This document shows, one piece after another, positions 18,504-29,307 of a DNA stretch of 64,000 bases (within the stretch, counting starts at the first letter, position 1; every line of letters starts with the position of its first letter). The stretch covers positions 19,708-83,707 of the forward strand of contig NZ_FZQY01000007.1 of NCBI RefSeq assembly GCF_900199585.1. Reading direction: 5' to 3'. The position numbers were made by a program, and so were the translations under genes. The notes beneath the pieces were generated by a model. That model was not told where the DNA came from. It made no database searches and saw only the letters and a program-made list of their open reading frames with translations. This DNA comes from Helicobacter sp. 'house sparrow 1' (GTDB taxonomy: Bacteria > Campylobacterota > Campylobacteria > Campylobacterales > Helicobacteraceae).

Positions 18504-18737
18504 ATGGCAATTTTTGATGATGTAAAAGAAGTGGTAGTTCAACAACTTAATGTTGATGCAAATCAAGTAAAACCAGAAGCAGAGTTCGTAAAAGATTTAG
18601 GTGCTGATTCTTTGGATGTTGTTGAACTTGTTATGGCTTTAGAAGAAAAATTTGGTATTGAAATTCCGGATGAGCAAGCAGAAAAAATTAGCACAGTAGG
18701 TGATGTTGTAGCTTATATCGAAGCTAATAAAAAGTAA
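18504..18737 (+). CDS. acpP: Acyl carrier protein
   Basis: The small acidic protein of 77 residues has the 4'-phosphopantetheine attachment motif [12 protein letters not shown] (Ser about 37). It carries growing acyl chains in type II fatty acid synthesis. CCAAGGAG lies six bases before its ATG, a strong ribosome-binding site as expected for an abundant protein. A hairpin follows directly. Confidence 0.98.
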   Translation: MAIFDDVKEVVVQQLNVDANQVKPEAEFVKDLGADSLDVVELVMALEEKFGIEIPDEQAEKISTVGDVVAYIEANKK

Positions 18738-18746
18738 TTTTTGCTT

Positions 18747-18767
18747 GATAGGTGGTTTTCACCTATC
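18747..18767 (+). terminator. Hairpin terminator or attenuator between acpP and fabF
   Basis: A perfect 8-bp stem GATAGGTG/CACCTATC with loop GTTTT is followed by only three T. It starts ten bases after the acpP stop. A partial terminator here would let acpP be expressed in excess over fabF-accA-mnmA. Confidence 0.6.
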
Positions 18768-18824
18768 TTTCAGAATTTTAAATTTAAAAAAGCTACACTA
18801 TAAAATTAAGTTAAGGAGTATTTT

Positions 18825-20057
18825 GTGCGTCGTGTCGTTGTAACTGGTTTAGGGATGATAAATTCACTAGGATTAAATAAAGGAGATTCTTTTAAATCCA
18901 TAATAGAGGGTAAGTGTGGGGTTAATAGAATTACTAGTTTTGATGTAAGTGACTTTCCAGTTCAGATTGCAGCAGAAATTAAAGATTTTGATCCAAATAC
19001 CGTAATGAATCCAAAAGAAATAAAAAAGGCAGATCGCTTCATACAGCTTGCGCTTAAAGCTACTAAAGAAGCTATGGCTGATAGTGGTTTATTAGGTAGT
19101 GATGGAAAATGTGATACAAGCATTTCAGAAAGGTTTGGTGTAAGCAGTGGGGCTGGTATTGGTGGACTTGGTAATATAGAAAAAAATTCGATTACTTGTT
19201 TTGAAAGAGGTGCAAGAAGAATTAATCCTTTCTTTATACCATCAGCCCTTGTTAATATGCTTGGAGGATTTACCTCTATAGAGTTTGGTATTAAAGGACC
19301 AAATCTTGCCAGTGTAACTGCTTGTGCTGCTGGAACTCACGCTATTATTGAGGCTACAAAAACTATTATGTTAGGTGGTGCTGATAGGATGCTTGTGATT
19401 GGATCAGAATCTGCGATCTGTCCTGTAGGGATTGGAGGTTTTGCCGCAATGAAAGCATTAAGCGATCGTAATGACAATCCTCAAGAAGCTTCTAGACCAT
19501 TTGATAAAGATCGTAATGGATTTGTAATGGGAGAGGGAGCTGGAGCATTAGTATTAGAAGATTATGATAGTGCAAAGGCTAGAGGTGCTAAGATCTATGC
19601 TGAAGTTGTTGGGTTTGGAGAGAGTGGTGATGCAAATCATATTACAACACCAGCTCCTGAAGGAGAGGGTGCTGCTAGAGCGATGAGAGCTGCATTAAAT
19701 ATGGCAAATACAAGGATTGATTATATTAACGCTCATGGAACAAGTACAGCATACAACGATTTATATGAAACAAAGGCAATCAAGCAAGTATTTGGTGCAG
19801 ATATTCCCTTGGTAAGTTCTACAAAAGGTCAAATAGGACATTGTCTTGGAGCAGCCGGAGCAATTGAAGCGGTTATTTCTATTATGGCTATGGAAAATGG
19901 AATCCTACCTCCTACAATTAATCAAAAAGTAAAAGACCCTGAGTGTGACTTAGATTATATTCCAAATGTTGCAAGAGAAAAACAAATCAATGCTGTAATG
20001 AGCAACTCTTTTGGTTTTGGAGGAACCAATGGAGTTATTGTTTTTAAAAAAATCTAA
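18825..20057 (+). CDS. fabF: Beta-ketoacyl-ACP synthase II
   Basis: This condensing enzyme of fatty acid elongation has 410 residues. The Cys-His-His triad is present: Cys in SVTACAAGTHA, His in NAHGTST and His in GQIGHCLGAAG. The start codon is GTG (MRRVVVTGLGMINSLG) behind AAGGAG. It sits between acpP and accA in a lipid-synthesis cluster, about 90 bases after acpP. Confidence 0.97.
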   Translation: MRRVVVTGLGMINSLGLNKGDSFKSIIEGKCGVNRITSFDVSDFPVQIAAEIKDFDPNTVMNPKEIKKADRFIQLALKATKEAMADSGLLGSDGKCDTSISERFGVSSGAGIGGLGNIEKNSITCFERGARRINPFFIPSALVNMLGGFTSIEFGIKGPNLASVTACAAGTHAIIEATKTIMLGGADRMLVIGSESAICPVGIGGFAAMKALSDRNDNPQEASRPFDKDRNGFVMGEGAGALVLEDYDSAKARGAKIYAEVVGFGESGDANHITTPAPEGEGAARAMRAALNMANTRIDYINAHGTSTAYNDLYETKAIKQVFGADIPLVSSTKGQIGHCLGAAGAIEAVISIMAMENGILPPTINQKVKDPECDLDYIPNVAREKQINAVMSNSFGFGGTNGVIVFKKI

Positions 20058-20084
20058 ATTTTATACAATAGGAAATAAAGAATA

Positions 20085-21011
20085 ATGGCGGTATATCTAG
20101 ACTTCGAGAAGAAAATTAAAGCTCTTCAAGATGAGATAGAAATGGCAGTCATTCGTGGTGACACTGCTGCAAAAGATATTTTAGAAGTTGAACTTGAAAA
20201 AGAAGTGCGTTCTATCTATAGTGGGATGAGTGACTATCAAAAGTTGCAACTTGCAAGACATCCTGATAGACCTTATGCCATGGATTATATACAGCTTTTG
20301 TTGACTGATTCTTATGAGATTAGTGGAGATAGGCACTTTAGTGATGATAAAGCAATTGTATGTTTTATTGGCAAAATAGAGGGTCAAGGAGTGCTAGTTA
20401 TAGGAGAAGAGAAAGGTAGGGGAACAAAAACAAAGGTAATGAGGAATTTTGGTATGCCTCATCCTGAGGGTTATCGCAAAGCCTTAAGAGCTGCTAAGCT
20501 TGCAGAAAAATTTGATCTTCCTATCTTAATGCTGATAGATACAGCTGGAGCTTATCCTGGACTTGGTGCTGAAGAGAGAGGGCAAAGTGAAGCAATTGCC
20601 AAGAATCTTCAAGAGTTTGCTGCACTTAAAGTTCCTACAGTCTCTATCATCATAGGAGAAGGTGGTAGCGGTGGTGCTTTAGCAATTGGTGTTGCAGATA
20701 GACTTGCAATGATGCAATATTCTATTTTTAGTGTTATTTCTCCTGAGGGATGTGCTGCAATCTTATGGAATGATCCTGCAAAGATAGAATCAGCTACCAA
20801 GGCTATGAAAATTACACCAGAAGAGCTTAAAAAGTTTGGACTTATTGATGATATTATATTAGAACCAAGCAGAGGAGCACATAGAGATAAAGAGTTTGCA
20901 GCCTTGGCAATTAAGAAATATTTTCTTGAAAACCTAAAAGAGATAAGAGAAGAGAAAGACTTCATTGCAAAAAGATATAACAAACTTATGTCATATGGAG
21001 CTTTCATTTAG
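20085..21011 (+). CDS. accA: Acetyl-CoA carboxylase carboxyltransferase subunit alpha
   Basis: The 308-residue subunit pairs with AccD to transfer the carboxyl group from biotin to acetyl-CoA. The family start [16 protein letters not shown] and the oxyanion/CoA-site glycines in [18 protein letters not shown] are intact, and [13 protein letters not shown] is the typical crotonase-like loop. It lies 27 bases after fabF and 12 before mnmA, so fabF-accA-mnmA is likely one transcript. Confidence 0.97.
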   Translation: MAVYLDFEKKIKALQDEIEMAVIRGDTAAKDILEVELEKEVRSIYSGMSDYQKLQLARHPDRPYAMDYIQLLLTDSYEISGDRHFSDDKAIVCFIGKIEGQGVLVIGEEKGRGTKTKVMRNFGMPHPEGYRKALRAAKLAEKFDLPILMLIDTAGAYPGLGAEERGQSEAIAKNLQEFAALKVPTVSIIIGEGGSGGALAIGVADRLAMMQYSIFSVISPEGCAAILWNDPAKIESATKAMKITPEELKKFGLIDDIILEPSRGAHRDKEFAALAIKKYFLENLKEIREEKDFIAKRYNKLMSYGAFI

Positions 21012-21023
21012 AAAGGGAAAAAT

Positions 21024-22052
21024 ATGAAAGTTGCACTTTTAATGAGTGGAGGTGTTGATAGCTCTTATTCGGCATATCTACTTAAAAGTCAGGGTTATAC
21101 TGTTAAGGGATTTTATTTAAAGTTACACGATAAAGAAGAAAAGCATAAGATATTTATACAAAATTGTCAAAAAGTGGCAAAGAATCTTGGATTTGATTTT
21201 GAAGTCATAGATGCTCAAGAAGAATTTAAAAAAAGAGTTTATGATGAGTTTATACAAAGTTACAAAAGAGGAGAGACTCCAAACCCTTGTGCTTTATGTA
21301 ATCCATTGATGAAATTTGGTCTAGCTCTTGAAAAGGCTATAGAGCGTGGTTGTGAAAAAATTGCTACGGGTCATTATGCAAGAATTGGTGAAATAAATGG
21401 CAAAAAATGTATCCAAGAGGCTAAAGATAAAAGCAAGGATCAAAGTTATTTTCTTTATGCAATTTCCCAAAAAGCAATAGATTCTCTAATTTTTCCTCTA
21501 GGAAATATGCTAAAAGAAGAAGTTAAACCACAAGCGTTTAAGGCTATGCCTTGGCTTGGAAGTTTAGAAACTTATAAAGAATCTCAAGAAATCTGTTTTG
21601 TTGATACAGATTATATTGATATTTTAAAAAAGCATCTAGATGTCGAGAAAGAGGGTAATGTTAGAGATATTAAGGGAAATATTATAGGAAGCCATAGAGG
21701 GTATATGCAATATACCATTGGAAAAAGGAGGGGGTTTAATATAAAAGGTGCTCATGAACCACATTTTGTTTTAAGCATCAATCCAGAAAAAAATGAAATT
21801 ACCGTAGGAAAAAGAGAAGAGTTAGCAGTGTTTGATGTTGTAGCACTCAATAAATCCTTACCAAAAAATTTTAAAAGTGGTGAGTATTTTATCAAGATAA
21901 GATATAGAAGCATTCCAAGCAAAGCTAGCATAAGAATAGAAGAAGATAAGATCATAGCAAGATTAAAAGAGCCTGCTTATGGAGTGGCAAAAGGGCAGGC
22001 TCTTGTGGTCTATGTCGATGATAAAGTGCTAGGTGGTGGCATTATCTTATAG
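21024..22052 (+). CDS. mnmA: tRNA-specific 2-thiouridylase
   Basis: The 342-residue enzyme thiolates U34 of Lys, Glu and Gln tRNAs. The PP-loop [14 protein letters not shown] binds ATP. Two catalytic cysteines are visible: the PNPCALCN motif (first Cys about residue 91) and ESQEICFVD (about 190). The C-terminal beta-barrel domains are complete. AGAAAGGG precedes the ATG. The 3' end overlaps the convergent SDR gene by 11 bases. Confidence 0.96.
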   Translation: MKVALLMSGGVDSSYSAYLLKSQGYTVKGFYLKLHDKEEKHKIFIQNCQKVAKNLGFDFEVIDAQEEFKKRVYDEFIQSYKRGETPNPCALCNPLMKFGLALEKAIERGCEKIATGHYARIGEINGKKCIQEAKDKSKDQSYFLYAISQKAIDSLIFPLGNMLKEEVKPQAFKAMPWLGSLETYKESQEICFVDTDYIDILKKHLDVEKEGNVRDIKGNIIGSHRGYMQYTIGKRRGFNIKGAHEPHFVLSINPEKNEITVGKREELAVFDVVALNKSLPKNFKSGEYFIKIRYRSIPSKASIRIEEDKIIARLKEPAYGVAKGQALVVYVDDKVLGGGIIL

Positions 22053-22788
22053 TTTTATGCACCTTTAATCCAGCACTTGCCTGAGTAGTTGGCATTATCT
22101 CCAAGCGATTAATATTGACATGGGGAGGTAGCATCGCACACCAATATACGCTCTCTGCAATATCCTCAGGAGTGAGAGCGTTTGCATTTTCATAAAGTTC
22201 TCTGGCTTTTTTTACATCCCCTTTAAATCTAACAATGGAAAATTCACTACCTTCACACAACCCCGGCTCAATATTTGTAATTCTTATATTTTTACCTACA
22301 AGATCTGCTCGTAGATTTAAGCTAAATTGTTTTACAAATGCCTTTGTAGCCCCATAAATATTACCGCCTTCATAAGGGTAGGTTCCAGCAATAGATCCTA
22401 TATTAATAATATGTCCTTGATGCTTTTTAACCATTGAAGGTAACACAAAATGTGTGACTTTTACAAGCCCCAAAATATTAGTTTCAATCATTTTTTCCCA
22501 ATCACTGATCTCACAATTTTCCGCACTCTCAATCCCCAATGCCAAACCAGCATTATTAACTAGAATGTCAATATTATTCAGCTCTTCTTCTAATTCCTTT
22601 TTAATAGTATCCATATCATTCACATCGCTAGCAATGATTTTTTTACATTTATTTCCTAAGGTTTTTTGTAAATTTTTTAATTTTTCTTTACGTCTTGCAA
22701 TCAAGATAACTTCGTGATTTTCTTGAACAAACCTTTTTGCTATTGCTTCTCCAAACCCACAACTTGCACCCGTAATCAAAATAAGCAT
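22042..22788 (-). CDS. Short-chain dehydrogenase/reductase (YdfG-like)
   Basis: The 248-residue classical SDR has a nucleotide-binding [12 protein letters not shown] at the N-terminus and NNAG in the fourth strand. The catalytic Ser lies in INIGSIAG, followed by Tyr and Lys in YGATKAF. An Arg-rich segment after strand 2 (ARRKEKL) favours NADP(H). The sequence resembles YdfG-type 3-hydroxy acid/serine dehydrogenases, but the substrate is unproven. It is divergent from mqnD across about 85 AT-rich bases. Confidence 0.85.
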   Translation of the reverse strand: MLILITGASCGFGEAIAKRFVQENHEVILIARRKEKLKNLQKTLGNKCKKIIASDVNDMDTIKKELEEELNNIDILVNNAGLALGIESAENCEISDWEKMIETNILGLVKVTHFVLPSMVKKHQGHIINIGSIAGTYPYEGGNIYGATKAFVKQFSLNLRADLVGKNIRITNIEPGLCEGSEFSIVRFKGDVKKARELYENANALTPEDIAESVYWCAMLPPHVNINRLEIMPTTQASAGLKVHKTIR

Positions 22789-22874
22789 TTCTACACCTTA
22801 GTAATTTGTATTGCATTTGTTATGATTTAAAAATATAATACATCTTTTTAAATAAGACCCAAAAAAGGAAAGTG

Positions 22875-23738
22875 ATGATTAGTGTAGGACATAGTCCCGA
22901 TGCTGATGATTTATTTATGTATTATCCAATTGTTTTTGGTTGGGCAAATAGTAAATATGGTTTAAAGTTTAAAAACATTGCGCTTGATATCCAAACCCTA
23001 AATCAAAAAGTTTTAAAACAAGAATATGATGTAAGCGCAATCTCTTTTGCACTTTATCCTAAAGTAAGAAAAGAATATGCTTTACTAAGAACAGGGGTAA
23101 GTTTTGGAAATGGTTATGGTCCAAAACTAGTAAAAAGAAAAAATACTATTTTAAAAAGAAATTTTAAAGTAGCATTGAGTGGTGAGCATACAAGCAATGC
23201 GTTATTATTTAAGATTGCGTATCCTGATGCTAGAATTATTTATAAAAATTTTTTAGAAATTGAAAAGGCAGTTTTAGATCAAGAGGTTGATGCTGGGGTT
23301 TTAATTCATGAGTCTATATTGTGCTATGATCAGAATCTAGTTGTTGAGAGAGAATTGTGGGATATTTGGCTTGAATTAGCAAAAGAAAATTTGCCCTTAC
23401 CTTTGGGTGGAATGGTGATACGCAGATCCATCCCCCTAAACAAAGCTATTGATATAGAAAATACTCTAACTGATGCGGTAAAATTAGCTTTAACTGGAAA
23501 GAGAATACTATCTAATATGCTGTTAGAGAGAGGAATTATTAGGGTAGGGGAGAAAGAATTACAAACTTATTTAAATCTTTATGCAAATACAGATTCTATT
23601 GAGATAAATGAAAAACAAAAAAAGGGTATTGAGATGATGTTTAGATTAGGATATGATAATGGTTTTTATGACACTCTGATAGACAATTGTGAGGACTATT
23701 GTGTTCCTAAAGAATATTTAACTTTGCGTTATTCATAA
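22875..23738 (+). CDS. mqnD: 1,4-dihydroxy-6-naphthoate synthase (MqnD), futalosine pathway
   Basis: The 287-residue enzyme has a periplasmic-binding-protein fold used as a cytosolic catalyst. The start motif [13 protein letters not shown] and the internal [11 protein letters not shown] and HESILCY segments (the His is the proposed base) are typical of MqnD rather than MqnA. It converts cyclic de-hypoxanthine futalosine to dihydroxynaphthoate for menaquinone, the quinone route used by Helicobacter and Campylobacter. I chose the ATG at 22875 because AAGGA lies five bases before it; a GTG three bases earlier is too close. hemE follows after 19 bases. Confidence 0.88.
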   Translation: MISVGHSPDADDLFMYYPIVFGWANSKYGLKFKNIALDIQTLNQKVLKQEYDVSAISFALYPKVRKEYALLRTGVSFGNGYGPKLVKRKNTILKRNFKVALSGEHTSNALLFKIAYPDARIIYKNFLEIEKAVLDQEVDAGVLIHESILCYDQNLVVERELWDIWLELAKENLPLPLGGMVIRRSIPLNKAIDIENTLTDAVKLALTGKRILSNMLLERGIIRVGEKELQTYLNLYANTDSIEINEKQKKGIEMMFRLGYDNGFYDTLIDNCEDYCVPKEYLTLRYS

Positions 23739-23757
23739 AACACAAAAGGAGATAAAA

Positions 23758-24780
23758 ATGATTTTTATTGATGCTTGTAAAAGAATAGAAACTCCTTATA
23801 CTCCAATATGGATGATGAGGCAGGCAGGAAGATATTTAGAAGAATATAGAGAAAGTAGAAAAAAAGCAGGGAGCTTTTTAGAGCTTTGTCAAAATGTTGA
23901 ATTAGCAACAGAGGTAACACTTCAACCTATTGATATTTTAAATGTAGATGCTGCAATTTTATTTAGTGATATTTTAGTATTACCTCTTGAGATGGGTTTG
24001 CCTTTAGAGTTTGTTTTAGGAGAAGGACCAAAATTTTTAAATACAATCAAAAATTATCAAGATGTTTGTTCATTAAAAAAAGATGCTTACTTAAAATTAG
24101 ATTATGTTTATGATACTGTATCCAGCGTAAGGAGTAAGCTTGCAAAAGATAAGGCACTGATTGGTTTTTGTGGTTCTCCTTGGACTCTTGCAACTTATAT
24201 GATTGAGGGAGAAGGAAGCAAGACCTATGCAAAAAGCAAAAAAATGGTTTATGAGAATCCGCAGACAATGCATTATTTATTAAAACAAATTACTGATGAA
24301 ATCAAAGGCTATTTGAGTATGCAAATTAAAGCAGGGGCCAATGCGGTTATGATTTTTGATTCTTGGGCAAGTGCTTTAGAAAAAGATGCTTATTTTGAAT
24401 TTAGTTGGGGTTATATGATTGATATTGCAAAATATATTAAAACACATTTTCAAGATATTCCTATTATCTTATTTCCAAAAGGTATTGCTGGATATCTAAA
24501 TGATATTAAAGGTGATTTTGATGTATTTGGAGTAGATTGGGGGACACCAATGGAGGTTGCAAAACAATATTTAGGACAAAAATATGTTCTGCAAGGAAAT
24601 CTTGAACCAAGTCGTCTTTATAATGAAGATAGTATGGAAATGGCGATAGATGATATTATTGCAATTATGGGAAAAAAAGCTGGACATATTTTTAACTTAG
24701 GTCATGGAATGCTACCTGACCTACCAAGAGAAAATGCAATCAAACTAGTTGAAATGGTTCATAAGAAAACAAAAAGATAA
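23758..24780 (+). CDS. hemE: Uroporphyrinogen decarboxylase
   Basis: The 340-residue haem-biosynthesis enzyme decarboxylates uroporphyrinogen III to coproporphyrinogen III. The signature [16 protein letters not shown] contains the substrate-binding arginines. LFSDILVLP carries the catalytic Asp, and [16 protein letters not shown] and the final NLGHGMLP segment are standard. AAAGGAG precedes the ATG. It is co-directional with mqnD; the phoR gene ends two bases away on the other strand. Confidence 0.97.
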   Translation: MIFIDACKRIETPYTPIWMMRQAGRYLEEYRESRKKAGSFLELCQNVELATEVTLQPIDILNVDAAILFSDILVLPLEMGLPLEFVLGEGPKFLNTIKNYQDVCSLKKDAYLKLDYVYDTVSSVRSKLAKDKALIGFCGSPWTLATYMIEGEGSKTYAKSKKMVYENPQTMHYLLKQITDEIKGYLSMQIKAGANAVMIFDSWASALEKDAYFEFSWGYMIDIAKYIKTHFQDIPIILFPKGIAGYLNDIKGDFDVFGVDWGTPMEVAKQYLGQKYVLQGNLEPSRLYNEDSMEMAIDDIIAIMGKKAGHIFNLGHGMLPDLPRENAIKLVEMVHKKTKR

Positions 24781-24782
24781 CA

Positions 24783-26414
24783 CTATTTTTTATTCCAAGA
24801 AACAGTAATAGTCGTTCCTACACCTAGCTCACTTTGAAGATTGAGATCAAAAGAGTGTAGGATTGCTATGTGTTTTACGATAGATAATCCAAGTCCTGTT
24901 CCCTCTATTGTTTTGGAACGACTCTTATCTTCCCTAAAAAACCTTTCAAAAACTCTTTGTTGGTTTTGAATACTGATACCCATCCCTGTATCTTGAATAC
25001 TAAAAGATCCTCCTGATTGGCTCTCTTCTAGAGTAATGAAAATCTTTCCATTTTTTTTATTATACTTAACCGCATTATCACAAAGATTAAAAATCATATC
25101 TTCTATCAGGGTTTTTACCCCAAATATTTTACACTCCCCAAAAAGTTTTATAGTAATATCTTTGGTGTTAATATGTTGCAAGATGTTTTCTATACTCTCT
25201 CTTAGATTAAATTCTTCTTTTTGATAAGGAGACTGTCCTTCATCAAGCCTTGAAATTTTAATGATATCATTGATAAGTTCCAACAAGTGTTGTGATTGCT
25301 GATGAATCTTTGTCCCAATTTGTTGCATATCTTTTTGAGGCACTAAATTATTTTTTATTAGATCTGCATAGCCTAAAATTGAAGTAAGAGGCGTTTTTAA
25401 CTCGTGAGATACATTTGCGCTAAATTCTCGTCTTAAATTTTCCCTCTCTTTAATCTCAGTAATATCTAAAATCAATATTACTGCTCCAATAATTTTTTTA
25501 TCCTCATAAACACTACTTGCAAAAACTTGATAAAAACAAGAATCTTTTTCTAGAATCTCCTCACTATTTTTTCCTTGCAATGCCTTTTCTATTGCTTCTT
25601 TAAGTTCTTTTTGACGACTGATTCCAAAAATATTATCCCCCAAATAAATCGCCCCAAATAACCTACTTGCACTCTTGTTAAAAGAAAGTATTCTATATTG
25701 ATCATCAATAATCAAAAAGGCTTCTTGCATATTTTGAGTGATTGCATTAAAATCTTCTTGTTTTTGTTTTAATTGTGCGATTTGCTTGTGAATCAATGTT
25801 TCTTGCTGAGATATTTTTGATAAGAATGGGAGAAACTCATCATAGATTTTAGAATTGTAAGGATTTTTTAAATCGATATTATTAAGGGGTAAAATGATTA
25901 TCTTTGATAGATATGAGGCCAGAAAGAAACTACAAATAAAAATAAAAAGGAAAAGAGCAAATAAAATCAGAGAGTCACTAAAAATAATACCAAAAAAATA
26001 AGTCTTGCAATTAGATACTTCTAAAATTTTTCCATCAGGCAAAATTGTTGTAATCTTTAAAACTTTTGTTGTTAGATTCTCTTCATAACACCTTTGCATA
26101 GCAAGATCATTAAAAATCTTTTGCGGTGCTTTTTCTGTTGAGTATTTTAATTCATCTTTAAGAGAAATAATATTATCAAATAAAACTTCTTTATCAGGAG
26201 AAAGGATTCTAATGCGATTTTGTAAAAAATTACCCTTAAGCATCTCCAGGGTATTTCTTTTTAGAAATTCCACAACAACTCTTGTTTCATCTTGTAGATT
26301 ATTATGAATTTTTTTTTCCAATTCTCTGTCTATAAAAACACCTAGCAATAAAATACTAATTAAAAGAATTAGCAAGGAAGAACCAAAAATTGCTCTAAAA
26401 ATTCTCTTAGTCAT
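24783..26414 (-). CDS. phoR: PhoR-type sensor histidine kinase
   Basis: The sensor has 543 residues from the ATG that overlaps the phoB stop. Layout: a transmembrane helix at about 5-28, a periplasmic or loop region to about 145, a second helix at 148-170, a PAS domain at about 225-320 (FLIIDDQYRILSFNKSA), then the DHp helix with the phosphorylatable His in SANVSHELKTPLTSILGY (His about 337). A complete HATPase domain follows with NLCDNAVKYN, DTGMGI and GTGLGLSIVKH. With PhoB and PhoU beside it and the Pst transporter upstream, it would sense external phosphate through Pst-PhoU. The periplasmic part is larger than in E. coli PhoR. A run of nine A lies near codon 34. Confidence 0.9.
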   Translation of the reverse strand: MTKRIFRAIFGSSLLILLISILLLGVFIDRELEKKIHNNLQDETRVVVEFLKRNTLEMLKGNFLQNRIRILSPDKEVLFDNIISLKDELKYSTEKAPQKIFNDLAMQRCYEENLTTKVLKITTILPDGKILEVSNCKTYFFGIIFSDSLILFALFLFIFICSFFLASYLSKIIILPLNNIDLKNPYNSKIYDEFLPFLSKISQQETLIHKQIAQLKQKQEDFNAITQNMQEAFLIIDDQYRILSFNKSASRLFGAIYLGDNIFGISRQKELKEAIEKALQGKNSEEILEKDSCFYQVFASSVYEDKKIIGAVILILDITEIKERENLRREFSANVSHELKTPLTSILGYADLIKNNLVPQKDMQQIGTKIHQQSQHLLELINDIIKISRLDEGQSPYQKEEFNLRESIENILQHINTKDITIKLFGECKIFGVKTLIEDMIFNLCDNAVKYNKKNGKIFITLEESQSGGSFSIQDTGMGISIQNQQRVFERFFREDKSRSKTIEGTGLGLSIVKHIAILHSFDLNLQSELGVGTTITVSWNKK

Positions 26415-27090
26415 GATCAATATTTTGTTGTTCTAATTTATAACCAACCCCACGAACAGTGGAGATCAGCTTGCCATAAATGCCTAATTTTTGACGCAGA
26501 GTCTTTATATGCATATCAATTGTGCGACTAATGCTTGGAAAGTCATCCCCCCAAACTTCCATTGCAATTTGTTCTCTACTAAAAACTATATTGGGATAAT
26601 TTAAAAATAAGTGCAAGATCTTGTATTCTTTCAAAGTAAGATCAATATTTACGCCATCAATGCTAACCAAATGTTTTTTATCATTAAAGTAGAAATTTTT
26701 GATTCTAAATTCTTCTTTAACACTGGATTGAATTCTCCTAGAAACTGCCTTGATTCTTGCAATAAGCTCCATCACGCCAAAGGGCTTACTAATATAATCA
26801 TCAGCTCCCATATCAAGACCCTTCACCTTATCAAACTCACTATTTTTAGCAGTAAGTAAAATTGTTGGAATCTCTCTAGTTGTAACTTTATTTTTTAAAG
26901 TTTGCAAGACACTTAATCCATCCTGATCTGGTAACATAATATCAAGCAATATCAATTTTGGCAGGGAGGTTTTAAGAGCTTTAAAAAAGTCTTGTGCTGT
27001 TTTAAACCCCTGTATTTCAAAATTCTGTGTTTGTAATGTATAAATTACAAGCTCTCTGATACTATCATCATCTTCTAAAATATAAATCAT
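26407..27090 (-). CDS. phoB: PhoB-type response regulator
   Basis: The OmpR/PhoB-family regulator has 227 residues. The receiver has the acidic pocket EDDDS, phosphoacceptor Asp50 (LLLDIMLPD), Thr in LLTAK and Lys in YISKPFG. The winged-helix domain ends SRTIDMHIKTLRQKL and VRGVGYKL. It would bind Pho boxes upstream of pstS and other phosphate-starvation genes. It lies between phoU and phoR with overlaps of four and eight bases. Confidence 0.92.
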   Translation of the reverse strand: MIYILEDDDSIRELVIYTLQTQNFEIQGFKTAQDFFKALKTSLPKLILLDIMLPDQDGLSVLQTLKNKVTTREIPTILLTAKNSEFDKVKGLDMGADDYISKPFGVMELIARIKAVSRRIQSSVKEEFRIKNFYFNDKKHLVSIDGVNIDLTLKEYKILHLFLNYPNIVFSREQIAMEVWGDDFPSISRTIDMHIKTLRQKLGIYGKLISTVRGVGYKLEQQNIDHD

Positions 27091-27725
27091 TCTTCACCTA
27101 CATAATGTCCTGTAATAGAATATTTTACCCATTCTGCAATATTAGTGGAATGATCTGCAATTTTTTCAAAATACTTTGCAATCATCAAATAATTAATTAA
27201 TGCCTCACTATGATGAGAATCTACACCCAATCTTGTGATAATACTTTGTTTTATTTTATAAAATAACCCATCTATAATATCATCATTCTCAATCACTTTA
27301 TGAGCGATATTTAAATCTTGTTTTATGAAGCAATCAACACAACAACTCACCATTTCAATTGTTGATTTTGCCATATCTTCCAGCCCTGCTTGACAATCAT
27401 CTTTTGTCAGTTCTTTGGCAATCTTTGCAATATCTAGCGCCATATCTCCTATTCTTTCCATATCAGATATAATCTTTAATGCAGAATAAACCTTTCTCAA
27501 ATCTCCTGCAACTGGTTGCTGTTGCAATAAAATTTGCATACATAGATCTTGAATGCCATTTTCCTGTCTATCAATTTGAGATTCTAAGTTAGCAACCTCC
27601 TTATACAAATCCTTACGATTTTGTAGTGCCTTGATAGATAGACCAATTATCTCTTCACATAAACTTCCCATCTTAATCAACTCAGTATTTAATAAATCCA
27701 TTTGGGAATTAAAAAATGTTCTCAT
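27087..27725 (-). CDS. phoU: PhoU, phosphate signalling regulator
   Basis: The 212-residue all-helical protein contains two PhoU repeats with the metal-binding-type motifs DMERIGDMALDIAK (about 90-103) and EKIADHSTNIAEWV (about 190-203). PhoU links Pst transporter state to PhoR and restrains PhoB activation and phosphate uptake. Starts and stops touch or overlap both neighbours (pstB stop/phoU ATG share one base; four bases with phoB). Confidence 0.95.
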   Translation of the reverse strand: MRTFFNSQMDLLNTELIKMGSLCEEIIGLSIKALQNRKDLYKEVANLESQIDRQENGIQDLCMQILLQQQPVAGDLRKVYSALKIISDMERIGDMALDIAKIAKELTKDDCQAGLEDMAKSTIEMVSCCVDCFIKQDLNIAHKVIENDDIIDGLFYKIKQSIITRLGVDSHHSEALINYLMIAKYFEKIADHSTNIAEWVKYSITGHYVGEE

Positions 27726-28474
27726 TATCCAAACCTCCCTGTTATATAATCTTCAGTTTGCTTTTCTTTTGGCATTGAAAAAATCTGTTTTGTAGATGCA
27801 AACTCAATTAACTCTCCTAATAAAAAGAATGCTGTTTTATCTGATATACGAGCAGCCTGTTGCATATTATGCGTAACAATTACTATTGTATAGTGTTTTT
27901 TGAGCTCTAAAACCAAATCTTCAATTTTAGTGGTTGAAATTGGATCCAAAGCACTAGTGGGCTCATCCATCAATAAAACTTCTGGAGATATTGCCAAAGC
28001 TCTTGCAATGCATAGCCTTTGTTGTTGTCCTCCTGATAATCCCAATGCACTCTTATGTAATCTATCTTTTACATCATCCCATATTGCAGCTTTTCTCAAA
28101 GAATCTTCAACAATATTGTTGAGCTGAAGTTTATTAGAGATTCCGTGAGTTCTGGGCCCAAAGGCTATATTGTCATAAATGCTCATTGGGAAAGGATTGG
28201 GCTTTTGAAAAACCATTCCTACTCTTTTTCTCAAGAGATTGACATCTATATCTCCATAAATATCCACTTCATCTAGAAGTATTTTACCCTCAACCTTGCA
28301 ACCTTCTACAAGATCATTCATACGGTTCAAGGTTTTAAGTAATGAAGACTTTCCACAACCACTAGGTCCTATAAAAGCAGTAATTTCCCTCTCTTCTATC
28401 TGAATGTTAATATCCTTTAGTGCATGAAAATTATCATAAAATAAATTGAAATTTGAGATATTAAATTTACTCAT
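27725..28474 (-). CDS. pstB: Phosphate ABC transporter ATP-binding protein
   Basis: The 249-residue ATPase has Walker [10 protein letters not shown], the Q-loop in [16 protein letters not shown] (the KPNPFP pattern is PstB-specific), signature LSGGQQQR and Walker [12 protein letters not shown], with the switch His in VTHNMQQA. It powers high-affinity phosphate import through PstCA. It overlaps pstA by four bases. Confidence 0.97.
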   Translation of the reverse strand: MSKFNISNFNLFYDNFHALKDINIQIEEREITAFIGPSGCGKSSLLKTLNRMNDLVEGCKVEGKILLDEVDIYGDIDVNLLRKRVGMVFQKPNPFPMSIYDNIAFGPRTHGISNKLQLNNIVEDSLRKAAIWDDVKDRLHKSALGLSGGQQQRLCIARALAISPEVLLMDEPTSALDPISTTKIEDLVLELKKHYTIVIVTHNMQQAARISDKTAFFLLGELIEFASTKQIFSMPKEKQTEDYITGRFG

Positions 28475-29307
28475 AATTTTTCCTTTGAAAAATATTTTGC
28501 TATAAGCGATGATATTAAGTTAAGCAAGATGATAATAAAAAGTAAAATACAAGCCGCGGCATAAGCCTGATTTACATAAAGACCCTCAGAAAGCAGAGCA
28601 TACATATGCACACTAAGACTCCTTCCAGAATCTAAGAGACTTTGAAAAACTTGAGCCAATGTCCCAGCAGTATAAATTAATGCTGCACTTTCTCCAACAA
28701 TTCTACCTGTACCTAAAATAATACCACTAAGAATCCCTGGTATTGCTGATGGCAGAATGATAAAAAATATAGTTCTTAGTTTCCCTGCACCAAGTGCAAA
28801 ACTTCCCTCTCTATAACTCAAAGGGACAGATTTTAGAGATTCTTGGGTTGTTTGTATCAATAATGGTAATATCATAATAGAGAGCGTAAGAACCCCACTT
28901 AAAAAAGAATAACCAAAACCAAAATATACGACAAACATTAAATAGCCAAAAAGACCAAAAATGATTGATGGGATACCCGATAAAGTCTCACTCATTAAAT
29001 TAACAATCGTGATAGACTTACTACTCTTTTTTGCATACTCTACCAAATAAATAGCACCAAATACACCAATTGGAACTGCTAAAAATAAACTTGCAATTAC
29101 CATCAATACGGTATTGATAATTGCTGGCATCATTGATACATTTACAGAATTATACTCCCAAGCAAAGGATTCAAAATTTAAATGAGGAATCCCCTTAATA
29201 AGGATATATCCCACCAAAAGCAAAAACAATCCAATTACAATAATAATTGCTACATACACAGAAAACAACAAGAAAAGTGATAATTTATCCTTATATATAG
29301 CTCTCAT
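28471..29307 (-). CDS. pstA: Phosphate ABC transporter permease PstA
   Basis: The 278-residue integral membrane protein has about six transmembrane helices. The coupling-helix region is [28 protein letters not shown] ([14 protein letters not shown]), the EAA-type loop that docks on PstB. The family segment [15 protein letters not shown] is conserved. It forms the channel with PstC and overlaps pstB and pstC by four bases each. Confidence 0.95.
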   Translation of the reverse strand: MRAIYKDKLSLFLLFSVYVAIIIVIGLFLLLVGYILIKGIPHLNFESFAWEYNSVNVSMMPAIINTVLMVIASLFLAVPIGVFGAIYLVEYAKKSSKSITIVNLMSETLSGIPSIIFGLFGYLMFVVYFGFGYSFLSGVLTLSIMILPLLIQTTQESLKSVPLSYREGSFALGAGKLRTIFFIILPSAIPGILSGIILGTGRIVGESAALIYTAGTLAQVFQSLLDSGRSLSVHMYALLSEGLYVNQAYAAACILLFIIILLNLISSLIAKYFSKEKL

